Positions 34,305-44,155 of a stretch of DNA of 64,000 nt are shown here, piece after piece. The position numbers and the translations under genes were made by a program. The notes under the pieces were generated by a model. That model made no database searches. It was not told where the DNA came from and was given only the letters and a program-made list of their open reading frames with translations. Every line of letters starts with the position of its first letter. The first letter of the stretch is position 1. Source of the stretch: Limnohabitans sp. Rim47 (GTDB lineage: Bacteria; Pseudomonadota; Gammaproteobacteria; Burkholderiales; Burkholderiaceae_C); contig NZ_FBYA01000001.1 of assembly GCF_001517545.1 (NCBI RefSeq), forward strand, positions 778,930-842,929. Reading direction: 5' to 3'.

Positions 34305-34332
34305 AAAGCCACTGATCTTCAGTGGCTTTTTT
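34305..34332 (+). terminator. Terminator after the 56-residue protein
   Basis: A perfect 10-bp stem AAAGCCACTG/CAGTGGCTTT with a 5-base loop and T tail. Confidence 0.9.
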
Positions 34333-34395
34333 GTTGGTTCGCGCACAACGAGTTGTTAGGCGATCCGTCTTTGTTAATCAGAAATGTGAGATGCA

Positions 34396-34788
34396 ATGGT
34401 GATTTCCTACGCCTGTGTTTTGATCGCTGGCTTGATGCCTGTGTTTTGTGCGGGCATTGCCAAGGCGGGCGCCAAGGGCTATGACAACCACGATCCCCGT
34501 GCTTGGCTGGCACAGCAAAGCGGCTTCAGGGCGAGGGCCAATGCCGCTCAGGCGAACTGCCTGGAGGCCTTTCCATTTTTTGCCGTTGGCTTGGTGTTGG
34601 CGCTGCTGACGGGTGTCGATCCTTTCGTGGTCGATTCGTTGGCGGTTCTTTTTGTGGCGGCGCGAGTGGCTTATGTCGCTTGCTATCTGGCAGACAAAGC
34701 CTTGTTTCGGTCTATTTTCTGGGCTGTTGGCTATTTCAGTGTGATTGCTTTCTATGTTTTAGCCATGCAGAACTTGCAGCTCAATTGA
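34396..34788 (+). CDS. MAPEG-family membrane protein
   Basis: The 130-residue protein has four hydrophobic segments with the MAPEG pattern RANAAQANCLEAFPFFA after the first helix and ARVAYVACYLADKALFRSIFW (abridged) later. MAPEG proteins are related to membrane glutathione transferases and eicosanoid enzymes; bacterial members are mostly uncharacterised. It lies between a terminator and tRNA-Leu, so it is probably transcribed alone. Confidence 0.85.
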   Translation: MVISYACVLIAGLMPVFCAGIAKAGAKGYDNHDPRAWLAQQSGFRARANAAQANCLEAFPFFAVGLVLALLTGVDPFVVDSLAVLFVAARVAYVACYLADKALFRSIFWAVGYFSVIAFYVLAMQNLQLN

Positions 34789-34827
34789 GCCGAAAAATCG
34801 TTTTTATCAAGGCACAATAGAGCCTAT

Positions 34828-34920
34828 GCCCCGGTGGTGAAATCGGTAGACACACCGGACTTAAAATCCGTTGCTTCGTGAATAACGGGCGTGCCGGTTC
34901 GATTCCGGCTCGGGGCACCA
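34828..34920 (+). tRNA. tRNA-Leu (anticodon TAA)
   Basis: This is a 93-base class II tRNA with acceptor arms GCCCCGG/TCGGGGC, a long variable arm (GCTTCGTGAATAACGGGC region) and encoded CCA. The anticodon loop CTTAAAA gives TAA. Confidence 0.97.
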
Positions 34921-34939
34921 CCGTTACAAAAGCACCATC

Positions 34940-35569
34940 ATGAAAAACGACAACGCACCGCTTGAAATTCATGTGCATGGTGATGTGCCGATCAAACCCG
35001 GCACCGACATCCAGGCGATTCAGGAAGCGCTCAAGCCGCTTTGGCGTTATGCAGGAACTCGCAGTCTGAGCGAAGGCTCACCCAGTCTTTACGAGGAAGA
35101 ACCCGGCATCCGTTTTGATGCGGGCTTGCACCGTCTGCAAATGTGCTGGACGGTCCGAGGTGACGAAGACTTTCGCATGGTCATGGAAGACTTGTGCATG
35201 AACCTCAATGAGTTGTCTGCTGCAGGCACTCAGATTGAGGTCACTTTTTACGACACCGAATTTGACGACGAAGACGAAGCCAGTGGTGCTGAATCGCGTG
35301 ATGATTTTGTGATGCTGTTTATCGGCCCAGATCCAGGCGCGATCATGCAAGCTCAGCGCGACTTGTTGATTCACGATGTGGTGAACATGATGGAGCGTCA
35401 TTTTGATGGCTCCGAGTTGTCTGGTGTCGTGGCCGAAATCGACAAGTTGTTCAGTCAGCGTTTTGACAATTTGGTCAGCTCACTTGAGTTGGGCAAGCCG
35501 CCCAGAGGTTCGGGCGGCAACAGCAGCGGCCATGGCGGCGGCGGTCGCCGCCCAAGACACCTTCACTGA
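34940..35569 (+). CDS. Conserved protein, DUF6806-like
   Basis: This 209-residue cytosolic protein begins with LEIHVHGDVP, then WRYAGTRSLSEGSPSLYEEEPGIRFD (abridged), MCWTVRGDEDFR and a late VVAEIDKLFSQRFDNLV. It ends in a Gly/His/Arg tail GHGGGGRRPRHLH. I recall this pattern as DUF6806 of betaproteobacteria; that name is from memory. An acidic loop (EFDDEDEASGAES) sits in the middle. The gene is 19 bases after tRNA-Leu and 11 bases before the MFS gene, with which it is probably co-transcribed. Confidence 0.8.
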   Translation: MKNDNAPLEIHVHGDVPIKPGTDIQAIQEALKPLWRYAGTRSLSEGSPSLYEEEPGIRFDAGLHRLQMCWTVRGDEDFRMVMEDLCMNLNELSAAGTQIEVTFYDTEFDDEDEASGAESRDDFVMLFIGPDPGAIMQAQRDLLIHDVVNMMERHFDGSELSGVVAEIDKLFSQRFDNLVSSLELGKPPRGSGGNSSGHGGGGRRPRHLH

Positions 35570-35580
35570 AAGCCCCATTC

Positions 35581-36882
35581 ATGACAGCCTTGTTCTCGCG
35601 CGAAGCTCTTAACCCAGGTGTTCGATTGCGTGAGGTGTTTGGCTGGGCGATGTACGACTTCGCCAATTCTGGCTACACCACCGTGGTGATCACCGCTGTG
35701 TTTGCAGCCTATTTTGTCGGGGGCGTGGCGGGTGGCGCACCTTGGGCCACGCTCGCTTGGACATCGGCCCTGAGTATTTCTTATCTGATCGTCATGCTGA
35801 CCATGCCGGGGCTGGGTGCTTGGGCAGATCGTGTGGCGGGCAAAAGGCGTTTGCTGATGTGGGTCACTGCGGGCTGCGTGATCAGCACGGCGGCATTGGC
35901 CTTGGTGGGACCGGGACAGGTGGCTTTGGGTTTGCTGATCTTGGTGATCTCCAACACATTCTTTTCTTATGGCGAGTCTTTGACTGCTTCTTTTTTGCCC
36001 GAACTGGCCCAAGCCCAAGCCATGGGCCGCGTCAGCGGTTGGGGTTGGGCTTTGGGCTACATCGGTGGCATGCTCACGCTGGGTGTCTGCTTGGCCTATG
36101 TCTTGGCAGCGCAAGCGCGGGGTGAGACAGGCGCTCAATTTGTGCCAGTAACCATGTTGATCACTGCCATGGTTTATGGCGTTGCGGCTTGTGTGACTTT
36201 CGTCTTGATGCGTGAGCACGCCAAACCCCAGCCAGACGCGCCTGTTGTGGGCATGCTGGCAAGTTTGCAAGGTTTGGCTCAAACATTCCGCGACGCCCGC
36301 CCTTACAAAGATTTCATCCGGCTGATGGCCTGCGCGGTGGCCTATCAGGGCGGTGTGGCGGTGGCCATTTCGTTGGCGGCCATTTACGCCGAACAGGTCA
36401 TTGGGTTTCAAGCACAAGAGACCATGGTTTTGATCTTTGTCCTGAACATCGCAGCCTTTGTGGGCGCTTTTGTGTTTGGTTACGCCCAAGACCGGATGGG
36501 CCATAAGTTGGCCTTGTCCTTGACATTGCTGGGTTGGATATTGACCTGTGTGATCGCGGCTTTGTCGAGCACCAAGGAGGTGTTTTGGTGGGCTGCCGCC
36601 ATTGCGGGCATCTGCATGGGCTCGAGCCAGTCTTCTGGTCGGGCTATGGCAGGCCTGATGGCGCCACCTGAGCGTTTGGGCGAGTTCTTTGGTCTTTGGA
36701 CTTTTGCGATCCGTCTGGCCAGCATCGTCGGGCCCTTGAGCTATGGCCTGATCACTTGGCTGAGCGGTGGCAATCAACGTCTGGCCATTGGCTCGACCTC
36801 TCTCTTGTTTGTGTTGGGTCTGGTTTTGCTTATGCCCGTCAACGTGGCCCGTGGACGGCGCATGGCGTTGGGGCAAGACTGA
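35581..36882 (+). CDS. MFS transporter, UMF1/Atg22-like family
   Basis: The 433-residue protein has about 12 membrane helices and the family start FGWAMYDFANSGYTTVVITAVF (abridged to WAMYDFANSGY). Members include vacuolar amino-acid exporters and uncharacterised bacterial permeases. The C-terminus ends immediately before the convergent murI stop, with no spacer. Confidence 0.88.
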   Translation: MTALFSREALNPGVRLREVFGWAMYDFANSGYTTVVITAVFAAYFVGGVAGGAPWATLAWTSALSISYLIVMLTMPGLGAWADRVAGKRRLLMWVTAGCVISTAALALVGPGQVALGLLILVISNTFFSYGESLTASFLPELAQAQAMGRVSGWGWALGYIGGMLTLGVCLAYVLAAQARGETGAQFVPVTMLITAMVYGVAACVTFVLMREHAKPQPDAPVVGMLASLQGLAQTFRDARPYKDFIRLMACAVAYQGGVAVAISLAAIYAEQVIGFQAQETMVLIFVLNIAAFVGAFVFGYAQDRMGHKLALSLTLLGWILTCVIAALSSTKEVFWWAAAIAGICMGSSQSSGRAMAGLMAPPERLGEFFGLWTFAIRLASIVGPLSYGLITWLSGGNQRLAIGSTSLLFVLGLVLLMPVNVARGRRMALGQD

Positions 36883-37734
36883 TCAAACGTGTGCGTCTGC
36901 CCGCCGGCAGACAGCATGCGGTAGACCCAGCCAGCGTTGTGCTGCCGCTTGCAGGCTGGCCAAGTCACCATTGCTCAGCAGGCTGATGCGGTTGGCCAAG
37001 GCGTGTGGGCCAGGGCCGCTGCGCAGCAGGGCGGCTGCCTCCAGCAAGCGCCGCGTTTGCTGCGCCACAGGCTGTCCGGTAGATACCAACTGCACCTGAG
37101 GTCCGAGCAATTTGTGCAGAGCATTTTCGGCAAATACATAGTGGGTGCATCCCAGAACCAGCGTGTCCATCTGGCCGGGGGCTTGTCCGAAATCACCCAT
37201 CTCATGGGTATAGGTTTGCAGCAATTCGGTGATTTGCGCAGTCGAATGGGCACCCAGCGTCAGATGGGTGCTTTGCTCGATGGCCAGCGCCAGTCCATCG
37301 CAGGGCTGCACGGTGAACCGGGCTTGGTCTTCGAGGCTGGTCAGTAGGCGATGGAATTTTTCACTGCCCAGCGTACCCCGTGTGCCAATGACCCCGATAT
37401 GCCCAGTCTGGCTGATTTTTAAGGCGGGTTTCAGTGCCGGCTCGACACCAATGAGGATCAGGTGCGGGTGCTGAGTGCGCAACTCATGAATGGCCGCCGC
37501 CGTGGCTGTGTTGCAGGCCACCACCAAGGCTTTGATGTGGTGCCGTTTGATCAGGTGTTCTGCAATGGCCAGGCTGCGCTGGCGTACGAACAAATCGGTT
37601 TTTTCTCCGTAGGGCGCATGACCGTTGTCAGCCCAATAGACAAAGTGTTCGGCAGGCAGAGCAGCCAGCAGAGATTGCAAGATGCTCAGTCCGCCGATGC
37701 CGCTGTCAAAAACGCCGATGGGTGATTCAGTCAT
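36883..37734 (-). CDS. murI: Glutamate racemase
   Basis: This 283-residue enzyme supplies D-glutamate for peptidoglycan. The two catalytic cysteines are in ACNTATAAA and LGCTHYVF, and the N-terminal VFDSGIGGLSI is intact. The stop codons of murI and the MFS gene abut at 36882/36883. Confidence 0.97.
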   Translation of the reverse strand: MTESPIGVFDSGIGGLSILQSLLAALPAEHFVYWADNGHAPYGEKTDLFVRQRSLAIAEHLIKRHHIKALVVACNTATAAAIHELRTQHPHLILIGVEPALKPALKISQTGHIGVIGTRGTLGSEKFHRLLTSLEDQARFTVQPCDGLALAIEQSTHLTLGAHSTAQITELLQTYTHEMGDFGQAPGQMDTLVLGCTHYVFAENALHKLLGPQVQLVSTGQPVAQQTRRLLEAAALLRSGPGPHALANRISLLSNGDLASLQAAAQRWLGLPHAVCRRADAHV

Positions 37735-37778
37735 GGATCAGGCGAGCGCGATGGCTTGTGGCCACCGCTGCTTCACAT

Positions 37779-39332
37779 TCAGGCCGCAGTCACGCCAATG
37801 CCCTTGAACTCGCCTGTGGCGATGCGCTTTTGCCATTCGGCCGGACCGGTGATGTGGGCGCTGGTGCCGCCCGCGTCCACCGCCACCGTCACGGGCATAT
37901 CGACCACGTCAAATTCATAGATGGCTTCCATGCCCATGTCGGCAAATCCCACCACCTTGGCGTGCTTGATGGCTTTAGACACGAGGTAAGCCGCGCCGCC
38001 CACGGCCATCAGGTAAGCCGATTTGTGCTTCTTGATGGCTTCGATGGCGACCGGTCCGCGCTCGGCTTTGCCGATCATGGCAATCAGGCCTGTTTTAGCC
38101 AGCATCATCTCGGTGAAGCCGTCCATGCGGGTGGCTGTGGTCGGGCCTGCGGGTCCCACCGCCTCGTCGCCCACGGGGTCCACTGGACCCACGTAATAGA
38201 TCACGCGGTTGGTAAAGTCCACCGGCAGGGGCTCGCCCTTGGCCAACATGTCCTGGATGCGTTTGTGTGCGGCGTCTCGGCCTGTCAGCATCTTGCCGTT
38301 GAGCAGCAAAGTCTGGCCAGGTTTCCAACTCGCGACTTCGGCGGGCGTGAGAGCGTTCAAGTCCACGCGTTGGCTTTTCTCGGTGTCGGGTGTCCAGTTC
38401 ACGTTGGGCCACAGGTCCAGCGATGGCGCTTCGAGGTAAGTGGGGCCAGAGCCGTCGAGCACAAAGTGCGCGTGGCGGGTGGCCGCGCAGTTGGGGATCA
38501 TGGCCACGGGCTTGCTGGCCGCGTGGGTGGGGTACATCTTGATTTTGATGTCGAGCACGGTGGTCAGACCGCCGAGACCCTGTGCGCCAATGCCCAAGGC
38601 GTTGACCTTGTGATACAGCTCCAAGCGCATTTCTTCGACTTGGTTGAGCTTCTCGCCTTTGCTGGATTTCTCGAGCAATTGGTACATGTCCAAGTCGTCC
38701 ATCAGGCTTTCTTTGGCCATGAGCACGGCTTTTTCAGCGGTGCCACCAATGCCGATGCCCAGCATGCCAGGCGGGCACCAGCCTGCGCCCATCGTGGGCA
38801 CGGTTTTGAGCACCCAGTCGACGATGCTGTCGCCGGGGTTGAGCATGATCATCTTGGATTTGTTTTCGCTGCCGCCGCCTTTGGCTGCAACGGTCACGTC
38901 GACTTTGTTGCCAGGCACGATCTCGGTAAAGATCACGGCGGGTGTGTTGTCCTTGGTGTTTTTGCGGTTGAAGTGCGGGTCAGCCACCACAGAGGCACGC
39001 AGGGTGTTGTCTGGGTGGTTGTAACCACGGCGCACGCCTTCGTTGACGGCGTCGTCCAAGCTGCCGGTAAAACCGTCCCAGCGCACATCCATGCCTACTT
39101 TCAGGAACACGTTGACGATGCCGGTGTCTTGGCAGATCGGGCGATGGCCTGTGGCGCTCATCTTGCTATTGGTCAGGATTTGAGCGATTGCGTCTTTGGC
39201 GGCCGAGCTTTGTTCGCGCTCATAGGCCTTGGCCAAGTGGGCAATGTAGTCGGCCGGGTGGTAGTAGCTGATGTATTGCAGCGCGGCGGCGACGGATTCG
39301 ATCAGGTCGGCTTGTTTGATCACAGTGGTCAT
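37779..39332 (-). CDS. fumA: Class I fumarate hydratase ([4Fe-4S])
   Basis: The 517-residue enzyme interconverts fumarate and malate in the TCA cycle. Cluster-binding cysteines are visible in RPICQDTGIVN and MIPNCAATRHAHF. The C-terminal domain contains DAGGTSAHITGP. Class I enzymes are oxygen-sensitive, unlike FumC. The gene is about 45 bases upstream of murI on the same strand and about 40 bases downstream of the UPF0114 gene. fumB is an equally good name. Confidence 0.95.
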   Translation of the reverse strand: MTTVIKQADLIESVAAALQYISYYHPADYIAHLAKAYEREQSSAAKDAIAQILTNSKMSATGHRPICQDTGIVNVFLKVGMDVRWDGFTGSLDDAVNEGVRRGYNHPDNTLRASVVADPHFNRKNTKDNTPAVIFTEIVPGNKVDVTVAAKGGGSENKSKMIMLNPGDSIVDWVLKTVPTMGAGWCPPGMLGIGIGGTAEKAVLMAKESLMDDLDMYQLLEKSSKGEKLNQVEEMRLELYHKVNALGIGAQGLGGLTTVLDIKIKMYPTHAASKPVAMIPNCAATRHAHFVLDGSGPTYLEAPSLDLWPNVNWTPDTEKSQRVDLNALTPAEVASWKPGQTLLLNGKMLTGRDAAHKRIQDMLAKGEPLPVDFTNRVIYYVGPVDPVGDEAVGPAGPTTATRMDGFTEMMLAKTGLIAMIGKAERGPVAIEAIKKHKSAYLMAVGGAAYLVSKAIKHAKVVGFADMGMEAIYEFDVVDMPVTVAVDAGGTSAHITGPAEWQKRIATGEFKGIGVTAA

Positions 39333-39371
39333 GGTGAGGAGGTCCAGTGGCGGGTCAAAAAATGAGGGAAT

Positions 39372-39983
39372 TCAATGGCCGGATTTGTCGTGGTGAGACA
39401 TCAATCGGTCGGCATAGGCGATGGCGATCGCGCTGAGCAAAAACGCGATATGGATCACGGTTTGCCACATCAACACTTTTTCGTCGTAGTTGGCGGCGTT
39501 GATGAAGGTTTTGAGCAAGTGGATCGAGCTGATGCCGATGATGGCCGTGCCCAGCTTGACCTTGAGCACCGAGGCGTTGACATGGTCCAGCCATTCGGGC
39601 TGGTCGGGGTGACCTTCGAGGTTCAGGCGCGAGACAAAAGTTTCGTAGCCTCCCACGATCACCATGATCAGTAAGTTGGAGATCATGACCACGTCGATCA
39701 AGCCCAGCACAACCAGCATGATCACGGTTTCATTGAGCGTGGTGATGGGGGCCGTGGTCTTGTAACCAATGCCGTTGATCAGTGCTTGAAGCGCTGTCTG
39801 GCTGCCAAAGACGGCTTCGAGCAAATGCACCAGTTCTACCCAAAAGTGGAACACGTACACGGCTTGCGCTGCGATCAGGCCCAAATACAAAGGCAACTGC
39901 AGCCAACGGCTGGCAAAGATGAAGCTGTTCAAAGGACTCAAAGTGCTTTTTTGTGAGGGGGAATGTTTGGGTGTGGGCTTCAT
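39372..39983 (-). CDS. UPF0114/TIGR00645 (YqhA-like) membrane protein
   Basis: The 203-residue protein has four hydrophobic segments and the family block LNETVIMLVVLGLIDVVMISNLL (abridged to LIDVVMISNLL), then VGGYETFVSR and LKVKLGTAIIGISSIHLLK. Function is unknown in the family. It precedes the fumarase on the same strand and may be co-transcribed. Confidence 0.88.
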   Translation of the reverse strand: MKPTPKHSPSQKSTLSPLNSFIFASRWLQLPLYLGLIAAQAVYVFHFWVELVHLLEAVFGSQTALQALINGIGYKTTAPITTLNETVIMLVVLGLIDVVMISNLLIMVIVGGYETFVSRLNLEGHPDQPEWLDHVNASVLKVKLGTAIIGISSIHLLKTFINAANYDEKVLMWQTVIHIAFLLSAIAIAYADRLMSHHDKSGH

Positions 39984-40151
39984 GAATTTCGTTGGCGGTA
40001 GGCGACTTCAAACAAAATGCGATTTTAGGCGGTAGATCTTTGGTCCCATAACTGGTTTGTGCAAGCCTGCTGTCAGTCAGTGCTTTGTAAGAGCGAAAGC
40101 AGACATTTGCACCAGTTTCAAAAACGTCATGTCATTGAGGAGACAAATCAG

Positions 40152-42113
40152 ATGAGCGCTAACATTTACCAACCCAGTGCAGACTTCGTCAAGAACGCCC
40201 ACGTCGCCGGCATGCCCGCCTACGAAGCGCTGTGCAAAGAAGCTGAAACAGATTACCAAGGCTATTGGGGTCGATTGGCCAAAGAGCTGATCACCTGGAA
40301 GACCCCCTTCACCCAAGTGCTGGACGAGTCCAACGCGCCATTCTTCAAGTGGTTCGAAGACGGCACCTTGAATGCTTCTTACAACTGCCTGGACCGCAAC
40401 GTCGAAAAAGGCCTGGGCGACAAGACCGCTATCATTTTTGAAGCCGATGGCGGCGAAGTGACCAAGATCACTTACAGCCAACTCTTGGCCAAAACCTGCC
40501 AATACGCCAACGCCCTTAAATCTCTGGGTGTCCAAAAGGGCGACCGCGTGGTCATCTACATTTCGATGTCGATTGAAGGCGTGGCCGCCATGCAAGCCTG
40601 CGCCCGCATTGGTGCGACCCACTCGGTGGTGTTTGGGGGCTTTTCGGCTCAATCGCTGCGTGACCGCATTGAAGATACTGGCGCTGTGGCCGTGATCACC
40701 GCTGACCACCAAGTGCGTGGTGGCAAGCACCTGCCCCTCAAATCCATCGTCGACGAAGCCCTCAACCTGGGCGGCTGCGACAGCATCAAAAACGTCTTGG
40801 TCATCAAGCGCAGTGGCAATGACATCGCCATGACCGCCGGCCGCGACTTGTGGATGGCCGACTTGGCCGACAAGCAAGCCACCACCTGCGAGCCAGAGTG
40901 GGTGAGCGCCGAGCATCCTTTGTTTTTGCTTTACACCTCCGGCTCGACCGGCAAACCCAAAGGCGTGCAACACAGCACCGGTGGCTATTTGCTGCACGCG
41001 GCCTTGACCACCAAGTGGACGTTTGACCTGAAGCAAGATGACGTGTTCTGGTGCACCGCCGACATCGGATGGGTCACTGGCCACACCTACATCACCTACG
41101 GCCCTCTGGCCCTGGGCGGCACCGAAATCGTGTTCGAGGGCGTGCCCACTTACCCGGATGCTGGCCGCTTCTGGAAGATGATCCAAGACCACAAAGTCTC
41201 GATTTTCTACACTGCGCCCACCGCCATCCGTTCGTTGATCAAACTGGCTGAAGCCAACGACGCCGTGCACCCCAAGAGCTATGACCTGTCCAGCCTGCGC
41301 TTGCTGGGCTCGGTTGGCGAGCCGATTAACCCCGCCGCGTGGGAATGGTATTACCAGCACGTGGGTGGCAGCCGTTGCCCGATTGTGGACACCTTCTGGC
41401 AAACCGAAACGGGTGGCCACATGATCACGCCGCTGCCCGGTGTGACCCCCATGGTGCCCGGCTCTTGCACACTGCCGTTCCCAGGTATCCAGGCCGCCAT
41501 CGTCAGCGAAACAGGCGAAGACATGCCCAATGGCCAAGGCGGTATTCTGGTCGTCAAGCGCCCATGGCCTTCCATGATCCGCAACATCTGGGGCGATCCT
41601 GAGCGCTTCAAGAAGAGCTACTACCCGGACGACTTCAAGGGCAAGTACTACTTGGCTGGCGACGGCGCGATCCGTGACGAAAAGACCGGGTACTTCACCA
41701 TCACTGGCCGCATTGACGACGTGCTGAACGTGTCGGGTCACCGCATGGGCACCATGGAAATCGAATCCGCCCTGGTTGGCTGCACCGAGCTGGTGGCTGA
41801 AGCCGCTGTGGTGGGCCGCCCTGATGACACCACAGGCGAAGCCATCTGTGCATTTGTGGTGCTCAAGCGCTCATTGCCCAACACCGAAGAGGGCAAGGCG
41901 ATTGCCAAGCAACTGCGCGATCACATCGCCAAAGAAATCGGCCCCATCGCCAAACCCAAAGACATCCGCTTTGGCGAAAACTTGCCCAAGACCCGTTCCG
42001 GCAAGATCATGCGTCGCTTGCTGCGCTCGCTGGCCAAAGGCGAAGAGATCACGCAAGACATCTCCACCTTGGAGAACCCTGGCATTCTGAGCCAGTTGGG
42101 TCAGGCTTACTGA
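40152..42113 (+). CDS. acs: Acetyl-CoA synthetase
   Basis: The 653-residue enzyme activates acetate to acetyl-CoA through acetyl-AMP. The AMP-binding core is LLYTSGSTGKPKGVQHST, with FWQTETGGHM downstream. The C-terminal domain has the acetylatable Lys in PKTRSGKIMRR, so activity may be controlled by lysine acetylation. ATG 40152 follows GAGGAGACAAATCAG; the open frame extends upstream without a family match. Confidence 0.97.
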   Translation: MSANIYQPSADFVKNAHVAGMPAYEALCKEAETDYQGYWGRLAKELITWKTPFTQVLDESNAPFFKWFEDGTLNASYNCLDRNVEKGLGDKTAIIFEADGGEVTKITYSQLLAKTCQYANALKSLGVQKGDRVVIYISMSIEGVAAMQACARIGATHSVVFGGFSAQSLRDRIEDTGAVAVITADHQVRGGKHLPLKSIVDEALNLGGCDSIKNVLVIKRSGNDIAMTAGRDLWMADLADKQATTCEPEWVSAEHPLFLLYTSGSTGKPKGVQHSTGGYLLHAALTTKWTFDLKQDDVFWCTADIGWVTGHTYITYGPLALGGTEIVFEGVPTYPDAGRFWKMIQDHKVSIFYTAPTAIRSLIKLAEANDAVHPKSYDLSSLRLLGSVGEPINPAAWEWYYQHVGGSRCPIVDTFWQTETGGHMITPLPGVTPMVPGSCTLPFPGIQAAIVSETGEDMPNGQGGILVVKRPWPSMIRNIWGDPERFKKSYYPDDFKGKYYLAGDGAIRDEKTGYFTITGRIDDVLNVSGHRMGTMEIESALVGCTELVAEAAVVGRPDDTTGEAICAFVVLKRSLPNTEEGKAIAKQLRDHIAKEIGPIAKPKDIRFGENLPKTRSGKIMRRLLRSLAKGEEITQDISTLENPGILSQLGQAY

Positions 42114-42121
42114 TCTGACCC

Positions 42122-42150
42122 GTCATGCCGGACTTGAGCCGGCATCCATG
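42122..42150. repeat. GTCATGCCGG...GGCATCC palindromic repeat
   Basis: The inverted arms ATGCCGG and CCGGCAT, flanked by GTC and CC, resemble the dispersed GTCATNCC palindromes of Burkholderiales. A related form occurs twice near 51.7 kb. Confidence 0.55.
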
Positions 42151-42154
42151 CAAA

Positions 42155-42178
42155 AAGGCAGCTCAGGCTGCCGTTTTG
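42155..42178 (+). terminator. Terminator after acs
   Basis: GGCAGC-TCAG-GCTGCC is followed by GTTTTG and preceded by an A run. Confidence 0.65.
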
Positions 42179-42212
42179 CTTTCTGGTTTTGAGGGCTGTG
42201 TGGGTTGGTGAT

Positions 42213-44018
42213 TCAGTCTCCCAACACCACACCCTCACGGCGTGGGTCAGCGCCACCAAACCAGCCTTGAGGTGTGCGCTCAATGGCCTGCAGGCCGCTG
42301 GTCATGTCCATTTCACGAACTTCATGACCTCGGGCTTTCAACGCATCCGCGGTGCTGGGTGGAAAGCGTTTGGCCTCTAGCAGCGTGGGGCCATTGAGTG
42401 AGCCAAAGTTGGGCAGACTGACGGCTTGCTGGGCGTTCAGGCCCCAGTGCAGCGTGCCCGTCAAGAGTTTGGCCGTGTAGTGAATGATGAGTGCCCCGCC
42501 CGGGCTGCCGCCGCTCATGACCAACTGCCCTGTGGCTTTGTCGAACACCAGCGTGGGCGACATGGACGAACGTGGACGTTTGCCGGGTTCGACCCGGTTG
42601 GCCACGGGCCGCCCTTGCGCGTCGGAGGGCACAAAGCTGAAGTCGGTCAGTTCGTTGTTGAGCAAAAAGCCGCCGGTCCGTGTGGGGTTGGTCGTCACCA
42701 TGCGGCGTGAGCCAAATGCAGCTTCGATGGTGGTGGTCATGGCTACCGCCCGGCCTTGGGCATCGACCACGCTGATGTGGCTGGTGCCGTATTCGGCTTG
42801 CGCAGGCATGGGTGCCAAGCTGGTGGGGGTGCCGCCTGGCTGTCCGGGAATAGCCACTTTCATCGACTGGCCTCCGATCAGTTGGCTGCGTTCGCGCAAA
42901 TAGTCTGGGGCCAGCAAGCTGTGCCAATCGCCAGCGGGTGCACGCACAAAGTCGGGGTCGGCCACGTACTGCGCCCGGTCGGCAAAGGACAAGCGCGAGG
43001 CCTCGGTGTAGCGGTGCAACCAGTCGGGTGAGGGCAATCCGTCCGCAAATTCGGCACCCTGAGCGCTTGTGTTGGCCAGCACGCCCAAGATCTGCCCAAT
43101 GGCGATCTGGCCCGATGACGGCGGTGGAAAACCACAGATGCGGTACGCGCGAGACTGCGCGATGTGATCGAAGCACAAGGCTTCACGTTCACGGGGCTGG
43201 TAGCTGGCCAGGTCTTGCAGGCTCAAACTTCCGGGGCGTGGCGCGGCTTGTGTGCGCTGAACAATGGCCTGGGCCACAGGCCCTTCGTGCAGTGCAAAGC
43301 TGCCTTCGCTGGCGATGCGGCGCAGCACATGCGCGTATTCGGGGTTGCGCAGCACATGGCCCACAGGCCATGCCTGACCTTGTGCGTTGTAGAAAAAACG
43401 CAGGGCCAGAGTGTCATTTTTCAGGTGTGGATCGGCTTGCAGAAGGGTGTGCAGGCGCGGACTGACCTTGAAACCCTGCTCAGCCAGGGCGATGGCGGGC
43501 GCGAATAACTGCGCCCAGGGCAGCACGCCGTGCTGGCGGTGCACGGCTTCCAGCATGCGCATCGCGCCGGGCACGCCCACGGAATGGCCACTCAAGACCG
43601 CATCCTCAAACAGAAGGGGCTTGCCGTTGTCACCCACAAACATATCGCTTTTGGCACCTGCCGGGGCGGTCTCGCGCCCGTCGTGCGCCGTGACTTTTTG
43701 GCCATCAAAGTGGAGCAAAAAAGCCCCGCCGCCGATGCCACTCGACTGCGGCTCCACCAAACCCAGCACCAGCTGCACGGCTATGGCGGCATCCAGCGCC
43801 GAACCGCCCGCTCTCAGAATCTGGTGCCCTGCATCGGTGGCCAGCGGGTTGGCTGCGGCCACAGCCTGCCGCGCATAGGCCCAGCCGGGTTTGTCGGTGC
43901 TACCAGAGGCCGCTTCGGGTTGCTCGGGCACGCTGTAGCGCCATGGGCTGGCGGGCGGGGCGGTGCAGGCACTCAGGAGCAAAAGACAAATCAGGCTGAA
44001 TGGCAGGGTTTTTTCCAT
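42213..44018 (-). CDS. ggt: Gamma-glutamyltransferase, lipoprotein form
   Basis: The 601-residue enzyme cleaves glutathione and other gamma-glutamyl compounds in the periplasm. A lipobox LLSAC near residue 18 predicts lipid anchoring. The autocleavage and catalytic Thr is in the conserved YGTSHISVVD. Other family blocks are SGIGGGAFLLHFDG and MSGGSPGGALI. ATG 44018 follows GGAGAACAC; the longer frame adds an unmatched N-terminus. Confidence 0.95.
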   Translation of the reverse strand: MEKTLPFSLICLLLLSACTAPPASPWRYSVPEQPEAASGSTDKPGWAYARQAVAAANPLATDAGHQILRAGGSALDAAIAVQLVLGLVEPQSSGIGGGAFLLHFDGQKVTAHDGRETAPAGAKSDMFVGDNGKPLLFEDAVLSGHSVGVPGAMRMLEAVHRQHGVLPWAQLFAPAIALAEQGFKVSPRLHTLLQADPHLKNDTLALRFFYNAQGQAWPVGHVLRNPEYAHVLRRIASEGSFALHEGPVAQAIVQRTQAAPRPGSLSLQDLASYQPREREALCFDHIAQSRAYRICGFPPPSSGQIAIGQILGVLANTSAQGAEFADGLPSPDWLHRYTEASRLSFADRAQYVADPDFVRAPAGDWHSLLAPDYLRERSQLIGGQSMKVAIPGQPGGTPTSLAPMPAQAEYGTSHISVVDAQGRAVAMTTTIEAAFGSRRMVTTNPTRTGGFLLNNELTDFSFVPSDAQGRPVANRVEPGKRPRSSMSPTLVFDKATGQLVMSGGSPGGALIIHYTAKLLTGTLHWGLNAQQAVSLPNFGSLNGPTLLEAKRFPPSTADALKARGHEVREMDMTSGLQAIERTPQGWFGGADPRREGVVLGD

Positions 44019-44107
44019 GTGTTCTCCGTGACAGGAACATGCTATCGGTAAATTTCCCTGATAGCCAGCAAGCCTGGACTGCAAGCCATTGTTTGCAGCG
44101 CTCACAC

Positions 44108-44140
44108 AAAACAACAGGCCTCGCAGGGCCTGTTGTTTTT
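44108..44140 (-). terminator. Terminator after the SDR gene (minus strand)
   Basis: AAAACAACAGGCC pairs with GGCCTGTTGTTTT around a 6-base loop; on the minus strand it ends in T. It separates the SDR gene from ggt. Confidence 0.85.
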
Positions 44141-44155
44141 GAAAGCGGGTTTAGC

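Noticed and set aside
37722..39365. 547-codon plus-strand frame opposite fumarase
   Set aside because: The minus strand encodes a full class I fumarase with its cluster cysteines; the plus frame is a GC-driven shadow.
40077..41741. 554-codon minus-strand frame opposite acs
   Set aside because: Acetyl-CoA synthetase is certain on the plus strand; the antisense frame has no recognisable domain.
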